37,266 nt of DNA from Mycolicibacterium palauense (GTDB lineage Bacteria > Actinomycetota > Actinomycetes > Mycobacteriales > Mycobacteriaceae). Position numbers and translations under genes: made by a program. Positions within the stretch are counted from its first letter, which is position 1; each line of letters begins with the position of its first letter. The DNA lies in contig NZ_NVQF01000063.1 in assembly GCF_002592005.1 (NCBI RefSeq), forward strand, positions 1 through 37,266, written 5' to 3'. This document shows, piece after piece, positions 8,203-16,600 of the stretch. Below the pieces are notes generated by a model. That model was not told where the DNA came from and did no database searches. It saw only the letters and a list, made by a program, of their open reading frames with translations.

Positions 8203-9476
8203 CCCGGCTGTCCGATCTGTGCGGTGTTGCGCGGCGGTCCCTCCAGCGGGCCGAACAGCAGCTGCTTGAGGCCATCGGAGTTGAGCAGGATGCCCTGGTT
8301 GCCGTACTGCCACGGGTTGGAGTTGGTGTCGGTGACCAGGTAGGGAACCCGCTTGCCGAAGCCGATGTCGGGCAATCCCATGCAGTGCGGTCCGCCCTTG
8401 GCGGCCACCTTGGGCAGGCTCGAGGGGTAGCGATAGCGCTCGATGCCCATGGTGAACGCGACGTTGACCGCGATACCCGGATCCTGCGCCGGCGGCTGCT
8501 TGGCCAGGATGGCCATGCCGCCGAGCGCGCAGTTCAGGCCCGGCGCGTACTCGTTGAGCAGGTCGGTCGTGGGCACCAGCAGGTTCAGCACCTTGCTCAG
8601 TGCCGGCCGGTTGCTACCGACGACATCGTTGCCGATGTCGGCCAGCCCGATCATGCTGACCAGGAAGGCGTCGAGGTTGTCCTGTTCCTCGACGATGGAA
8701 TCGCTGATGGTGGTGGTGTTCTCGACGGTGCGGAGCAGATCCGGTGCCGCGTCGGCGTAGGCGGCCGCCACCGGCGCCATCAGCTCCATGTCTCGGCCCA
8801 GGTTCTCGAAACTGGGCTGGAGCTTGGCCAACACGGTGTTGAAGTCACTGAGAGCCTGGCCCATCTTCTCCCCGCGGCCACCGAATGCCTGCGACAGCGC
8901 GCCCAGGGTCTCGTTGAGTTTCTCGGGTTCGATCTTGCTGAGCACCGAGACCAGCTGCTGGAACACGGTGTTGATCTCGACCGTCACGTGCTGACCCTGC
9001 AGAACCTGGCCCGCGTACATCGGCTTGGGTGAGGGATTGTCCGGAGCCGCGAGGTTGACGAACTTCGCGCCGAAGACGGTGGTCGACTCGATATCCGCGC
9101 GAACGTTGGACGGGATCAGATGCAGTTGCGAGGGCTCCATCGCCAGGTGCAGCGCAGCGGTACCGTCCGGCCGAGTTTCGATGGAGGCCACCTTGCCGAC
9201 CTGGACCCCGCGCATCTTGACCTTGGCGTCGGGGTTCATCACCAACCCGGCCCGCTCCGAGATCAGGGTCACCGGCACCGTCTTGGTGAAGCTGCCGCGG
9301 AAAAGACCGACCGCCACCGCGATGATGGCGAAGATCGCCACCACCGTCAGGACACCGGCCAGAGGCCGCCCATAGCCGCGAGCGCCGAAACTACGCCCGG
9401 CGCTGGCAGCCACCGGCGTCGCCTTGCTGTCCGTCTCCGACCGGTATGCCGGGCCCGGTCCCAGGTTGCCGCTCAT
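8199..9476 (-). CDS. mceA: MCE family protein MceA
   Basis: 425 residues. A polar N-terminus of about 38 residues precedes the membrane segment (39-61). The MCE domain spans about 67-145 (MNPDAKVKMRGVQVGKVAS, then VFGAKFVNLAAP). A long helical domain follows (about 165-300), then a cysteine-containing end domain (NCALGG, HCMGLPDIG) typical of MceA. It starts 30 bases after yrbEB, a slightly larger gap than elsewhere in the unit. MceA is the first of the six rings. I cannot tell from sequence alone which of the mycobacterial mce loci (1-8) is nearest. Confidence 0.93.
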   Translation of the reverse strand: MSGNLGPGPAYRSETDSKATPVAASAGRSFGARGYGRPLAGVLTVVAIFAIIAVAVGLFRGSFTKTVPVTLISERAGLVMNPDAKVKMRGVQVGKVASIETRPDGTAALHLAMEPSQLHLIPSNVRADIESTTVFGAKFVNLAAPDNPSPKPMYAGQVLQGQHVTVEINTVFQQLVSVLSKIEPEKLNETLGALSQAFGGRGEKMGQALSDFNTVLAKLQPSFENLGRDMELMAPVAAAYADAAPDLLRTVENTTTISDSIVEEQDNLDAFLVSMIGLADIGNDVVGSNRPALSKVLNLLVPTTDLLNEYAPGLNCALGGMAILAKQPPAQDPGIAVNVAFTMGIERYRYPSSLPKVAAKGGPHCMGLPDIGFGKRVPYLVTDTNSNPWQYGNQGILLNSDGLKQLLFGPLEGPPRNTAQIGQPG

Positions 9477-9506
9477 GGAGCTTGTCTCCGCATGCTGATT
9501 CCGCCC

Positions 9507-10364
9507 CTACCCACTGAGGTTGAAGTTGCCGTTGGAGCCGTAAATGGACAGGGACACCAGCAGGGTCACCGAGACCACCACCACCAGACTGGTGCGCACC
9601 GCGTTGCCGACCGCGGCCCCGACGCCGGAGGGCCCCCCGGTGGCGAAATAGCCGAAGTAGGTGTGGATCAGCAGGATCGTGATCGCCATCAGGATGGCCT
9701 GCAGGAACGACCACAACAGGTCGATCGGGTTCAGGAACGTCGTGAAGTAGTGGTTGTAGAGCCCCCCGGACTGGCCGAACAGCACCACCGTGGTGAACTG
9801 GCTGGCCACGAAGCTCAGGATCACCGCGATCGAGTACAGCGGGGTGATCGCGATCATCCCGGCCACGATGCGGGTGGAGACGAGGTATTCCACCGGCCGG
9901 ATGCCCATCGACTCCAGCGCGTCGATCTCCTCGTTGATGCGCATGGCGCCCAGCTGTGCGGTCACGCCGGCGCCGAACGTGGCCGCGAGGCCGATCCCGG
10001 CGACCACCGGGGCCGCGATCCGGACGTTGATGAACGCCGAGAGAAACCCGGTCAGTGCCTCGATGCCGATGTTGCCCAGCGACGAGTAGCCCTGGATGGC
10101 CAGGGTGCCACCGGCCGCCAGGGTCAGGAATCCGACGATGACCACGGTGCCGCCGATCATCGCCAGCGTGCCCGCGCCCATCGAGATCTCGGCGATCAGC
10201 CGGATGATCTCCTTGCGGAAGTGCACCGTCGCGTGCGGCACGCCGCCCAGCGCACGGCCGTAGAAGATGACGTGATCGCCGATACGACCGAAGAAGGACA
10301 TCGGCCGGCCGAGCTGATCGGCGACCCGGGGAAACCGCTGCCGCAACAGTGTCGTGGTGCCCAT
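9507..10364 (-). CDS. yrbEB: YrbEB, MlaE-type permease subunit of Mce transporter
   Basis: 285 residues from the ATG at 10364; a longer frame upstream runs through yrbEA and is rejected. It is an MlaE/YrbE family integral membrane protein with about five or six hydrophobic segments. The amphipathic cytoplasmic motif EEIDALESMGIRPVEYLVSTR (abridged: EEIDAL...GIRP) is the segment that contacts the ATPase in MlaE permeases. With YrbEA it forms the inner-membrane channel under the Mce tube. The gap to yrbEA is 8 bases. The matching ATPase (MceG/MlaF type) is not in the window and is normally encoded elsewhere in mycobacteria. Confidence 0.94.
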   Translation of the reverse strand: MGTTTLLRQRFPRVADQLGRPMSFFGRIGDHVIFYGRALGGVPHATVHFRKEIIRLIAEISMGAGTLAMIGGTVVIVGFLTLAAGGTLAIQGYSSLGNIGIEALTGFLSAFINVRIAAPVVAGIGLAATFGAGVTAQLGAMRINEEIDALESMGIRPVEYLVSTRIVAGMIAITPLYSIAVILSFVASQFTTVVLFGQSGGLYNHYFTTFLNPIDLLWSFLQAILMAITILLIHTYFGYFATGGPSGVGAAVGNAVRTSLVVVVSVTLLVSLSIYGSNGNFNLSG

Positions 10365-10372
10365 CCGCCGCC

Positions 10373-11179
10373 CTAGCCCGTCGTCATCCGGATACCGATG
10401 GCCGTGACCACCACGTTGATCACGAACAACGCCATGAACGCATACACCACCGTCTCGTTGACCGCATTGCCCACCGCCTTGGCACCACCACCGGTGATCG
10501 TCAGCCCGCGGTAGCAGGCCACGAGTCCGGCGATCAGCCCGAACAGCATCGCCTTGACACACGAGATGATCACTTCGGGCACGCCGGTGAGCAGCGTCAT
10601 TCCGGCGGCGAACGCACCGGGATTGACGTCCTGGATGAACACCGAGAACACGTAGCCGCCGAGGATCCCGATGATCACCACGAGGCTGTTGAGCAGGAAG
10701 GCCACCAACCCCGACGCCAGCATCCGGGGGGTGACCAACCGCTGCACCGGGTTGATGCCCAGCACCTCCAGGGCGTCGATCTCCTCGCGGATGGTGCGCG
10801 AACCGAGGTCCGCACACATCGCGGTCGCCCCGGCGCCGGCGACGATCAGCACCGTCACCATCGGGCCCAGCTGGGTGACCGCTCCGAACGCGGCACCGGC
10901 ACCGCTGAGGTCGGCCGCGCCCAGCTCGCGCAGCAGGATGTTCAGCGTGAAGCTCACCAACACGGTGAACGGGATCGCCACCAACAGCGTCGGCGCCAGC
11001 GACACCCGCGCCACGAACCACGACTGCTCGAGGAATTCGCGCCACTGGAACGGCCGCCGGAACACGAAGCGCACCGCGTCGGCCGACATCGCGAACAACC
11101 CGCCGACGGCCTGCATCGCCGAGCCGGCGCCGGCGACGTTGATCCCCGGCGTCCACCGCTCCGGCCCTTTTACCGCCAT
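10373..11179 (-). CDS. yrbEA: YrbEA, MlaE-type permease subunit of Mce transporter
   Basis: 268 residues from the ATG at 11179, or 269 from a GTG at 11182. The sequence there is GTGATG, so the thiolase stop TGA overlaps either start. The protein carries the MlaE family pattern: a polar N-terminus, several membrane helices and the coupling segment EEIDALEVLGINPVQRLV followed by TPR. It partners YrbEB. Its overlap with the upstream thiolase ties the permease to the CoA-ester genes at the level of translation. That is unusual compared with mce operons that begin at yrbEA behind a regulator or fad gene. Confidence 0.94.
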   Translation of the reverse strand: MAVKGPERWTPGINVAGAGSAMQAVGGLFAMSADAVRFVFRRPFQWREFLEQSWFVARVSLAPTLLVAIPFTVLVSFTLNILLRELGAADLSGAGAAFGAVTQLGPMVTVLIVAGAGATAMCADLGSRTIREEIDALEVLGINPVQRLVTPRMLASGLVAFLLNSLVVIIGILGGYVFSVFIQDVNPGAFAAGMTLLTGVPEVIISCVKAMLFGLIAGLVACYRGLTITGGGAKAVGNAVNETVVYAFMALFVINVVVTAIGIRMTTG

Positions 11180-12336
11180 CACTTCGGTCCTTCCAGGATG
11201 GTCACCGCTGACACCGCCGTCGGCCCGCCCAGGGTGTGCGCCAGGGCCGTCCGGGCGCCGTCGATCTGGTTGGCCGCCTCCCCGCGCAGCTGGCCGAACA
11301 GCTCAACACACTGTGCGACCCCGGTGGCGCCGGGCGGGTGCCCCTTGGCCTTGAGCCCGCCGCTGGGATTGACCGGTAGCGACCCCTGCACGGTGGTCAC
11401 CTCGGCCTCCAACAACTTGTACGCCTCGAATCGATCGGCAAAGCCCAGATCTTCATAGCTGATCAGCTCGATCCCCGTGAAGAAATCGTGAACTTCGGCC
11501 ACATCGATGTCGCGCGGTGTCAGGCCGGCCATGGTGAAAGCCTGCTTGGCGGCGCGCACCGTGGACGGGAACGTGGTCATGTCGGACTTGTGCTGGTGCA
11601 TCACCGAATCCAGGCCCAGGCCGACACCGCTGACCCAGACCGGCCGGTCGGTGAACCGGTCGACGACGTCACCGGCGGCCAGTATCAGCGCCGCCGCGCC
11701 GTCGCTCTGCGGAGCACAGTCGTAGGCCCCGATCGGGCTGGCCACCACGGGCGCGTTGAGCACCTCGTCGAGGGTCACCTCGAAGCGCAGCCGCGCCTTC
11801 GGGTTGGTGACGCCGTGCCGATGATTCTTCACCGCGATCATCGCCATATGCTCACGCGTGGCAGGGGATTCGTACAGATAGCGCCGCAGGTGCATCGCGA
11901 CCCCGGCGGGCGCGACCAGACCCAGCGGGTAGTCCCACGCCATGTCGTGGGCCATCGGCACCCATTCCCAGATCAGCTGCTTGGAAGCCGTCTCCCGCAC
12001 CTTGTCGGCGCCCAGCACCAGCGCGACGTCGTACGCCCCGGAGGCGATGGCGAACATGGCGTTGCGGATGGCGTCGTGCCCTGTGGCGCAGGAGTTCTCG
12101 ACACGTGTCACCGGGATGTCGGACAAGCCGAGGGTGTCGGCGAGGATGCCCGACGGGAACCCGTCGGTGGTCCCCATCGATCCGAACCAGGCGGCCTGCA
12201 GCCCGGACTTCTCGATGCCCTTGTCGACGCTGGCCGCGCATTCGGCGAATGCCATCGGCAGGAGGTCCTTGATGCCCAACGCGAAGTGCTCACCGAACGG
12301 GGTCATTCCGGCCCCGACGATCGCCACCTTTCTCAC
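11179..12336 (-). CDS. SCP2/lipid-transfer-type thiolase family protein
   Basis: 385 residues from a GTG at 12336; the junction with the upstream gene reads GTGA. This is the thiolase fold of the SCP-x/Ltp subfamily. The nucleophile is Cys83 in ENSCATGHDA. His283 lies in the EVHDFF motif, which is usually EVHDCF. GHPPGATGVAQC supplies His333 and Cys343. The fused SCP2 sterol-carrier domain of SCP-x is absent. Reaction: thiolytic or retro-aldol cleavage of an acyl-CoA, as known for Ltp-type enzymes acting on sterol side chains. It lies directly beside a DUF35-containing protein, the usual partner of such thiolases. It is embedded between CoA activation genes and the Mce permease, which points to degradation of the imported substrate (inference). 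Confidence 0.85.
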   Translation of the reverse strand: MRKVAIVGAGMTPFGEHFALGIKDLLPMAFAECAASVDKGIEKSGLQAAWFGSMGTTDGFPSGILADTLGLSDIPVTRVENSCATGHDAIRNAMFAIASGAYDVALVLGADKVRETASKQLIWEWVPMAHDMAWDYPLGLVAPAGVAMHLRRYLYESPATREHMAMIAVKNHRHGVTNPKARLRFEVTLDEVLNAPVVASPIGAYDCAPQSDGAAALILAAGDVVDRFTDRPVWVSGVGLGLDSVMHQHKSDMTTFPSTVRAAKQAFTMAGLTPRDIDVAEVHDFFTGIELISYEDLGFADRFEAYKLLEAEVTTVQGSLPVNPSGGLKAKGHPPGATGVAQCVELFGQLRGEAANQIDGARTALAHTLGGPTAVSAVTILEGPK

Positions 12337-13508
12337 GCGGCCTCCGATTCCGGTTGGAAAGCATAACCGTAGTCGGGAACACCTTGGCGCACTGCGATTC
12401 TGCGCAAAACGAGGTGACCGCGGTCGCCGATGTCCACGGAATCCGGGTCGGCACCGGTGACCTTCACCAGGGCGCGGACGTCGACGCCGTCGAGTTCGAC
12501 GATCGCCAGCGCGTAGGGCGTCCGCAGCCCCGGCACCGGGAGGTGCACCGACACCGCGGTGTACACGCTGCCGGTGCGCGGCAGGGCCACCAGCTCGTAG
12601 TCGCGGGCCAACTCGCCGTGCTCGCCCACCCGGAAACGGGGCGGAAAGTCCAATTGCTCGCTGTCTGCGAACTTGCCTGCCTCCCAGCGTGTTTTCGCTT
12701 CGAAAGCGCGCTCGTAGGCGGCCAGCGAGATGGGGATGTCGGCATCGGAGACCGCGACGGTGGCGGGCACCGGGCGCGCCGGCGGCTCTCTGCGGTGCAC
12801 CTGGGCGAAGCCGCCGGCCACGGTGATCCCGGACAGGCTGGCCTGTTCGACGGCGACCAGGGGCCCCGTCTCCCGGGTCTCGGCCAGATGGGCCAGGGCG
12901 AACAGACCCGAGCTGGCACCGCTGGTCGGCAGCGGCGGCGGATCGCCCTGGCACATGTCGACCGCCTGCTTGTGGGTCACCCCGGCCACCGCCACCGGAG
13001 TGTCCAGCCACGCGGCCTCCAGCGAGGCGACCAGGCCCCGCTCGTGCAGCAGGCGGGGGTCGCCGTAGTCGTGCACGACGCCGACGGCGTTGCGGGTCCG
13101 CACCGGCAGGCTGCGGGCCACCCGCGCGGCGGTGCGCACCCGGAGCCCACGGTCGGAGGTCACGATGGCCGCCGCGCCGGCGGGCTCGAGGTCGACACCG
13201 ATGATCAGGGTCCGGGGCCGCGCCGAACTGAGACTGTCCAGGGTCGCCGGAGCCCCACCGAGTCGCTCGGTGACCTCCAACTCCGGATCCAGGCCCAGGC
13301 CCGCCAACAGGATCGCCGCATTGCTGCTGTCGGTCAGCGGCAGGTCGCGGGTCACCAGCACCACGTTCTCGATCGGGTGACCCCCCTGCAGGGCCGCCCT
13401 GCCCGCCTCCACCGCCAGGGTGATGGCGTCCTCGTCGTCGCCGGCGATGCGGCATTCGGAGACGCCCCAGCACGGCACATACGTGCCGATCGAGGCGATG
13501 AATGGCAT
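12333..13508 (-). CDS. HMG-CoA-synthase-like / DUF35 OB-fold fusion, probably non-catalytic
   Basis: 391 residues. Residues 1-235 resemble the N-terminal half of HMG-CoA synthase/KAS III-like thiolase-fold proteins: SIGTYVP at the start, then DEDAITLAVEAGRAAL. Where HMG-CoA synthase has its catalytic Cys in an E-C-x-G-G context, this protein reads ERLGG (81-85), so the Cys is missing. Residues about 255-385 form a DUF35 OB-fold: FPPRFR at 288-293, a YELVALPRTGSVYTAVSVH core, then VDIGDRGHLVL. The cysteines of the usual DUF35 zinc ribbon are also absent. The protein overlaps the thiolase (GTGA), which argues for a stoichiometric complex similar in plan to the archaeal thiolase-HMGCS-DUF35 assembly or the Ltp2-ChsH2 aldolase. 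Structural or substrate-binding role inferred. Confidence 0.75.
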   Translation of the reverse strand: MPFIASIGTYVPCWGVSECRIAGDDEDAITLAVEAGRAALQGGHPIENVVLVTRDLPLTDSSNAAILLAGLGLDPELEVTERLGGAPATLDSLSSARPRTLIIGVDLEPAGAAAIVTSDRGLRVRTAARVARSLPVRTRNAVGVVHDYGDPRLLHERGLVASLEAAWLDTPVAVAGVTHKQAVDMCQGDPPPLPTSGASSGLFALAHLAETRETGPLVAVEQASLSGITVAGGFAQVHRREPPARPVPATVAVSDADIPISLAAYERAFEAKTRWEAGKFADSEQLDFPPRFRVGEHGELARDYELVALPRTGSVYTAVSVHLPVPGLRTPYALAIVELDGVDVRALVKVTGADPDSVDIGDRGHLVLRRIAVRQGVPDYGYAFQPESEAA

Positions 13509-13518
13509 GACGGAAAAC

Positions 13519-13529
13519 CTTACAGTAAG
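13519..13529. promoter_or_regulatory. Short palindrome in the only wide catabolic junction
   Basis: CTTAC-A-GTAAG is an 11-bp palindrome that overlaps a second one (GTAA-GAG-TTAC, 13525-13535, running into the stop of the CoA-transferase). It sits in the 23-base gap between the CoA-transferase and the HMGCS/DUF35 gene. It could be an internal operator or promoter element; the evidence is position and symmetry only. Confidence 0.3.
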
Positions 13530-13531
13530 AG

Positions 13532-14740
13532 TTACGTGATAGCGCCGGCAGTTTTGAGCTCGATGATGCGGTCCCAGTCGACGCCCAGCTCGAGCAGGAT
13601 CTCCTCGGTCTGCTCGGCGAAGCCGGGGGCCGGCCCGGTCTCGGGTGCGGCCACGTCGAACTGCACCGGGTTGGCGACCAGCTCGAGTTCGCCCGCCTGG
13701 ACCAGGTACTCGTTGGCCCTGATCTGAGCGTCGTCGGCGGCCTGCAGGGTGTCCTGGACCGGGGCCCACGGACCCGCCAGCGTGGCGAAGCGCTCGCTCC
13801 ACTCGGGCAGCGTGCGGGTGATGATGACCTCGCTGAGCAGCTGCACCGCGTCCGCGGTGTTCTCGGCGATCGATTCCGCCGTGGCGAACCGGGGGTCCTC
13901 GGCCAGGTCCGGCCGGTCGATGTGCCGGCACACGTCGGCCCAGAACTTGGTCGGCTGCATCATCACGAACGAGATGTAGCGATCGTCCTTGGTGCGGTAG
14001 ACGCCGGTGAGCGGGTTGACCGGCGAGCCGTGCACACCGGGCGGCGGCGCCACCAGCCGCTGGTTCAGATGGTTGGTCAGCGCCACGGTGTGCCCGAGCG
14101 CCCACAGTCCGCTGCCCAGCAGCGACACGTCGACGACCGACGGCTCGCCGGTGCGCTCCCGCTTGACCAGGGCCGCCGCGATCCCGCCGGCCAGGTTCGT
14201 ACCGGAGATGGTGTCGCCGTAGGCGGGGCCCGGCGGGGCGATCATGCCCTCGGTGCCCTCCGGGGTGATGGTCGCGGCGGTGCCCGCGCGGCACCAGAAC
14301 GCGGTCATGTCGTAGCCGCCCTTGCCGGCCTCCAGGCCACGCGGGCCCAGCGCGCTGCCGCGGGCGTAGATGATCGAGGGGTTCACCGCCCGGATGTCCT
14401 CGACGTCGATACCGAACTTCTTCCGGTGTCCGGGCAGGAAGCTGGTGAGGAAGACATCGGCACCACGCGCCATCTCCAACAGGAGTTCACGCCCCTCGGG
14501 CACCGACATGTCCAGTCCGATGCTGCGCTTGCCGCGGTTGGCGTGTTCGATGTTCGGGTTGGGGTCGCCCTCCACGCGCAGCGGGCCCGTCTGGCGCAGT
14601 CCGCGCTGCGGATCGCCCATCACCGCGTGCTCGACCTTGACGACGTCGGCGCCCCACTCACCGAGCACCGCACCGGCCGACGGGACGAACCCGTACATCG
14701 CCACCTCGAGGACGCGGATGCCCTCCAGCGGCGCGCTCAC
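13532..14740 (-). CDS. Class III (CaiB/BaiF-type) CoA-transferase
   Basis: 402 residues from a GTG at 14740, overlapping the aldehyde dehydrogenase stop (GTGA). The N-terminus PLEGIRVLEVAMYGFVPSAGAVLGEWGADVVKVE is typical of the family (quoted in part: GIRVLE, LGEWGADVVKVE). HANRGKRSIGLD lies at 66-77. The nucleophilic Asp is expected at Asp144 in GGYDMTAFW. Family reaction: transfer of CoA from a donor acyl-CoA to a carboxylic acid. Directly downstream of an aldehyde dehydrogenase, it would activate the acid made by that enzyme and replace an ATP-dependent ligase, which the unit lacks (inference). Donor and substrate are unknown. Confidence 0.9.
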   Translation of the reverse strand: MSAPLEGIRVLEVAMYGFVPSAGAVLGEWGADVVKVEHAVMGDPQRGLRQTGPLRVEGDPNPNIEHANRGKRSIGLDMSVPEGRELLLEMARGADVFLTSFLPGHRKKFGIDVEDIRAVNPSIIYARGSALGPRGLEAGKGGYDMTAFWCRAGTAATITPEGTEGMIAPPGPAYGDTISGTNLAGGIAAALVKRERTGEPSVVDVSLLGSGLWALGHTVALTNHLNQRLVAPPPGVHGSPVNPLTGVYRTKDDRYISFVMMQPTKFWADVCRHIDRPDLAEDPRFATAESIAENTADAVQLLSEVIITRTLPEWSERFATLAGPWAPVQDTLQAADDAQIRANEYLVQAGELELVANPVQFDVAAPETGPAPGFAEQTEEILLELGVDWDRIIELKTAGAIT

Positions 14741-16248
14741 CGGGCGTCTCCGGCGGCGCTCTCGGTCTCCTCCGGCACGGCGAAGGTCTTGCGCTCCAGG
14801 AACTCCTCCAGGCCGGCCTCGCCCATCTCGCGCCCGATGCCGGACTGCTTGTAGCCCCCGAACGGGGCGTCCGGGCTGAAGTAGTTGCCGCCGTTGATGG
14901 AGAAGGTGCCGGTCCGGATCCGCCGGGCCATGGCCAGGGCGCGCTCCCGGCCGCCGAAGATGGCACCGGAGAGCCCGTAGATGGAGTTGTTGGCGATCCG
15001 CACGGCGTCGTCCTCGTCGGAGTAGGCGATCACCGCGAGCACGGGACCGAACACCTCCTCCTGGGCGATTTCGCTGTCCGGGTCGACATCGGTGAGCAGG
15101 GTGGGGGTGTAGAAGAAGCCGGGATCCTTCTTCTCTCCGCCGGTGACCAGGGTGGCGCCGGCATCGACCGCCCGCCGGACCATGCCGTCGACCTTGTCGC
15201 GCTGCTTCGCACTGATCAGCGGACCCATGTAGGTCTGGGGGTCGTTGGGGTCGCCGTAGCGGACGAAACCGAAGTTGGCCTTGATGAGTTCGACGATCTC
15301 GTCGTGATGGGTGCGCGGGACCAGCAGCCGAGACGTCAGGGCGCAGCCCTGACCGGCATGGGTCACCATCGAGAACGCCGCGAAGAGCGCGGCGGTGTTG
15401 AAGTCGGCGTCGTCGAGCACGATCGCCGCGGACTTGCCCCCCAACTCGAGGAAGACGCGCTTGAGGGTGTCACTGGCCGCCGACATGATGGCCCGGCCCG
15501 TGGGGGTCGACCCGGTGAAGGTGACCATGTCGACGTCCGGGCTGGTGGTCAGCACCGCACCCACCTCGGGGTCGGCGCCGGAGAGGACGTTGACGACGCC
15601 GGCGGGGATGTCGGTGTGCTTGGCGATCAACTCGCCCAGCGCCAGCGTCACCAGCGGGGTGTCGGGGGCGGCCTTGAGGATCACGGTGCACCCGGCGGCC
15701 AGCGCGGGCGCAAGCTTGGCCAGCGCCAGCTGGTTGGGATAGTTGTAGGCGATGATGGCCGCGACGACGCCGGCCGCCTCCTTCTCCACCCAGCGGTGGT
15801 GCTGCATCCCGCGACTCTCGACGTGGCCGAGGTCCTCGGTCATCGGGTAGCTCTTCAGCAGGTCGGCGTAGTACCGCACGATCTCCACCGGCTGGTCGTA
15901 CTGGGCGCCGGCCAGCAGCGCGGGGGTGGCGCCGACCTCGTCGGTGGTCAGCTTGCCCATCTCGTCCCGGTGCTCGACCAGGGCCCGGTGCAGCTGCTCC
16001 AGGCAGTGGATGCGCAACTCGACGTTCGTCGACCAGTCGGTGGTGTCGAACGCGCGCCGGGCGGCCGCGACCGCGGCCTCGGCGTCGCCGACCGAGGCGT
16101 CGGGTGCGTAGCCCAGAACGTCGCCCGTCGACGGGTTCAGACTCGGAAAGGACCGTTCCGCACCGACGAGCCGCCCGTCGATCAGCATGTGGCGGTCGAC
16201 GTCGTGCGCCGCTCCCTCAGCCACGGTCACCGTCTCCGGAGATCCCAT
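14737..16248 (-). CDS. NAD(P)-dependent aldehyde dehydrogenase
   Basis: 503 residues from the ATG at 16248, with GGAAGG seven bases upstream; the frame extends further but the extension crosses the operator region. Aldehyde dehydrogenase superfamily with all catalytic residues in standard positions: Asn169 (AYNYPNQ), Lys192 (VILKAAP), Glu268 (LELGGKS) and Cys302 (GQGCALTS). It oxidises an aldehyde to the acid with NAD+. It is the first gene of the 12-gene unit and is divergent from a mycofactocin-type alcohol dehydrogenase. The two would make successive alcohol to aldehyde to acid steps before the CoA-transferase. The start region is preceded by a nested dyad (16280-16318). Confidence 0.93.
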   Translation of the reverse strand: MGSPETVTVAEGAAHDVDRHMLIDGRLVGAERSFPSLNPSTGDVLGYAPDASVGDAEAAVAAARRAFDTTDWSTNVELRIHCLEQLHRALVEHRDEMGKLTTDEVGATPALLAGAQYDQPVEIVRYYADLLKSYPMTEDLGHVESRGMQHHRWVEKEAAGVVAAIIAYNYPNQLALAKLAPALAAGCTVILKAAPDTPLVTLALGELIAKHTDIPAGVVNVLSGADPEVGAVLTTSPDVDMVTFTGSTPTGRAIMSAASDTLKRVFLELGGKSAAIVLDDADFNTAALFAAFSMVTHAGQGCALTSRLLVPRTHHDEIVELIKANFGFVRYGDPNDPQTYMGPLISAKQRDKVDGMVRRAVDAGATLVTGGEKKDPGFFYTPTLLTDVDPDSEIAQEEVFGPVLAVIAYSDEDDAVRIANNSIYGLSGAIFGGRERALAMARRIRTGTFSINGGNYFSPDAPFGGYKQSGIGREMGEAGLEEFLERKTFAVPEETESAAGDAR

Positions 16249-16279
16249 CAAGCGGCCTTCCTGCTCGTTGATAACACGA

Positions 16280-16318
16280 TTCTCATTGTCGGCGAATCTT
16301 ACATTCGCGTCATGAGAA
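16280..16318. promoter_or_regulatory. Nested dyad-symmetric element, candidate operator
   Basis: The outer arms TTCTCAT (16280-16286) and ATGAGAA (16312-16318) enclose inner arms CGAAT (16293-16297) and ATTCG (16303-16307). Both pairs centre on 16299-16300. The element lies 32-70 bases upstream of the aldehyde dehydrogenase start and could be a regulator site for the 12-gene unit. Confidence 0.5.
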
Positions 16319-16566
16319 CTCAAGAAACTAACCAAGCCGATCCCGGGCCTGTCAACACGGGTCGAGGATGGATCCCCGACGGGCGATTTTCGAGACTCCT
16401 AGTGCAGAAACCTTGCGGGCAGCGGCCCACCGAGAGTAGCGTTCTCATAATCGATAGGGTGATTCTTGATGGCAGAGACCGCTGAGTCCGCGCTCGCGGC
16501 CGGTGTCACCCTGCCGTGGCACCGGTCACAGCTGCGCCGGGCCCCCTGACCCGTAGACCCGTACAT

Positions 16567-16600
16567 AGCTCGAACACACAGCTCGAACACACAGCTCGAA
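16567..16600. repeat. 13-bp tandem repeat, 2.6 copies, in SDR leader
   Basis: The unit AGCTCGAACACAC occurs at 16567-16579 and 16580-16592, with the first eight bases again at 16593-16600. It ends 20 bases before the GTG start and just before the ribosome-binding site, so it is probably in the 5' untranslated leader. Confidence 0.9.

Noticed and set aside
16469..16549. 26-codon open frame before the mycofactocin-type SDR
   Set aside because: No ribosome-binding site, no coupling to the SDR start (71 bases away) and no recognisable motif; kept only as part of the leader description.
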